Of a stretch of DNA of 42,372 bases, positions 41,716 to 42,372 are shown in pieces; the stretch's first letter is position 1, and the number at the start of each line of letters is the position of its first letter. The stretch covers positions 1-42,372 of the forward strand of contig JAQXZM010000108.1 in NCBI GenBank assembly GCA_029227215.1, given 5' to 3'. The DNA is from Bifidobacteriaceae bacterium. Lineage in GTDB: Bacteria > Actinomycetota > Actinomycetes > Actinomycetales > Bifidobacteriaceae. The translations under genes were made by a program, and so were the position numbers. The notes beneath the pieces were generated by a model. It had not been told where the DNA came from and made no database searches. It worked only from the letters and a program-made list of their open reading frames with translations.

Positions 41716-42372
41716 CTACGCGTGGACCGCGTACCAGGCGACACCCTCACGCGTCCAGCCGACACGACCCAGATACTGGTCCTCCGCCCTGTTCAGCGTG
41801 TAATTATGCGCACCAGCCCTGGCATTCGGATTGTACTCACGATACAGCGGCGCGCGGCCCTGGTTCTCGGCGGAATACCAGCCGACGCCCTCGCTCTTCC
41901 AGCCCGCCTTCACGAGCATGTCACGCTCCGCCTTGTTCATCGTGTAATGATGGTCGCCCGCGTTCGGATTGTACAGACGGTAGACGGGCGTGCCGCTCTT
42001 CGCGGGCGCCGTCCAGCCCACGCCCTCGTACTTCCAGCCGACCGCGGCAAGATGGTCCCTCTCCGCGGCGTTCCCCGTATAGAAATGCTCACCGCTGTTC
42101 GGATTGTACAAACGGAACATCGACACCGTCGGCGCGGCAGGCTGCGCCTTCCTCGCCCACCGGGCGTACAACGTCAGGTCGCCCGTGACCGGCTTGCCGA
42201 AATCATACTCCGAGCCTCCGCTCTTCGCCGTGTACCAGCCCGCGAAGACGAAACCGCTCCGCGCCGGGTCGGCGGGACGCGACGCCATCCGGCCCGCCGT
42301 CACCCGCTGCGACGCGACGCCCGACCCGCCTTGCGAATCGAACGACACCGCATACACCTTGGGCGTCGGCGC
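41716..42372 (-). CDS. Secreted/surface protein C-terminus: InlB-type repeat plus three DUF5648 repeats (partial)
   Basis: The frame is open to the right edge, so the N-terminus lies outside the window. The visible ~218 residues begin with an InlB B-repeat/Listeria-Bacteroides repeat (VSFDSQGGSGVASQRVTAG...GFVFAGWYTAKSGGSEYDFGKPVTGDLTLYARW). Three DUF5648 units follow, each with R(L/E)YNPN...H(F/Y)YT...A(E)RD..(V)GW..EGV(G/A)W. Such tails occur at the C-terminus of secreted glycosidases, adhesins and other surface proteins of gut Actinobacteria and Firmicutes and probably bind cell wall or carbohydrate. The enzymatic or adhesive part cannot be seen. The stop codon lies 43 bases from palindrome array 2. 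Confidence 0.88.
   Translation of the reverse strand, partial: APTPKVYAVSFDSQGGSGVASQRVTAGRMASRPADPARSGFVFAGWYTAKSGGSEYDFGKPVTGDLTLYARWARKAQPAAPTVSMFRLYNPNSGEHFYTGNAAERDHLAAVGWKYEGVGWTAPAKSGTPVYRLYNPNAGDHHYTMNKAERDMLVKAGWKSEGVGWYSAENQGRAPLYREYNPNARAGAHNYTLNRAEDQYLGRVGWTREGVAWYAVHA

Overview
The window is high-GC actinobacterial chromosome, most likely from a Bifidobacterium. This rests on gene content and style rather than on a marker gene: a eukaryote-like IleRS (HYGH and KMSKH motifs) behind an actinobacterial translational T-box, a cytosolic GH3 beta-glucosidase, PepC, a MarR plus two-subunit ABC exporter operon, a TetM-like GTPase, a 1676-residue CoA-dehydratase-activase fusion, and secreted proteins with LAxTG or DUF5648 ends. 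No transposase, integrase, phage gene or CRISPR array was seen. The species cannot be fixed from the sequence alone.

Layout. 1-1440: tRNA-Arg(CCT), then a gene-poor stretch with three diverged copies of a ~110-120 nt structured element that look like small RNA genes, and a 51-codon membrane protein. 1440-5930: a TetM-like GTPase with an operator-rich leader, and a three-gene minus-strand cassette (DUF3990 ADP-ribosyltransferase fold, unknown protein, NADAR ADP-ribose hydrolase) flanked by related ~110-bp repeats. 5935-9530: an HxlR regulator divergent from an ABM monooxygenase, and a GH3 beta-glucosidase. 9596-14940: MarR regulator and heterodimeric ABC exporter with a near-perfect MarR operator, and a DUF1805 protein. 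15170-16740: an AAA ATPase (DUF234 type) behind a strict 15-bp operator array and an apparently leaderless promoter. 16781-20360: ileS with its T-box. 20487-24190: a membrane-anchored HELSH protein, an AAA/DUF4143 ATPase behind five 23-bp repeats, then four 50-bp palindromes at exactly 71-bp spacing. 24370-27520: PepC, then an HTH regulator, VbhA-like antitoxin and Fic toxin cassette. 28033-36720: the giant activase fusion, an orphan OppA lipoprotein, and a membrane-bound EEP-fold protein. 36875-42372: xseB and xseA, a LAKTG-anchored alkaline phosphatase behind a Pho-like repeat array, a second 71-bp-period palindrome array, and the 3' part of a DUF5648 surface protein that runs off the window.

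How the parts relate. Housekeeping units (ileS, xseAB, pepC, tRNA) alternate with small accessory cassettes. Two cassettes probably act through nucleotide-based modification: ADP-ribosylation reversed by NADAR, and AMP transfer by Fic held by an inhibitory helix. Many intergenic regions carry phased repeats (12, 15, 22, 23 and 71 bp). The most novel-looking material is the triplicated small-RNA-like element, the 71-bp palindrome arrays, and the ADP-ribosyltransferase-X-NADAR operon.
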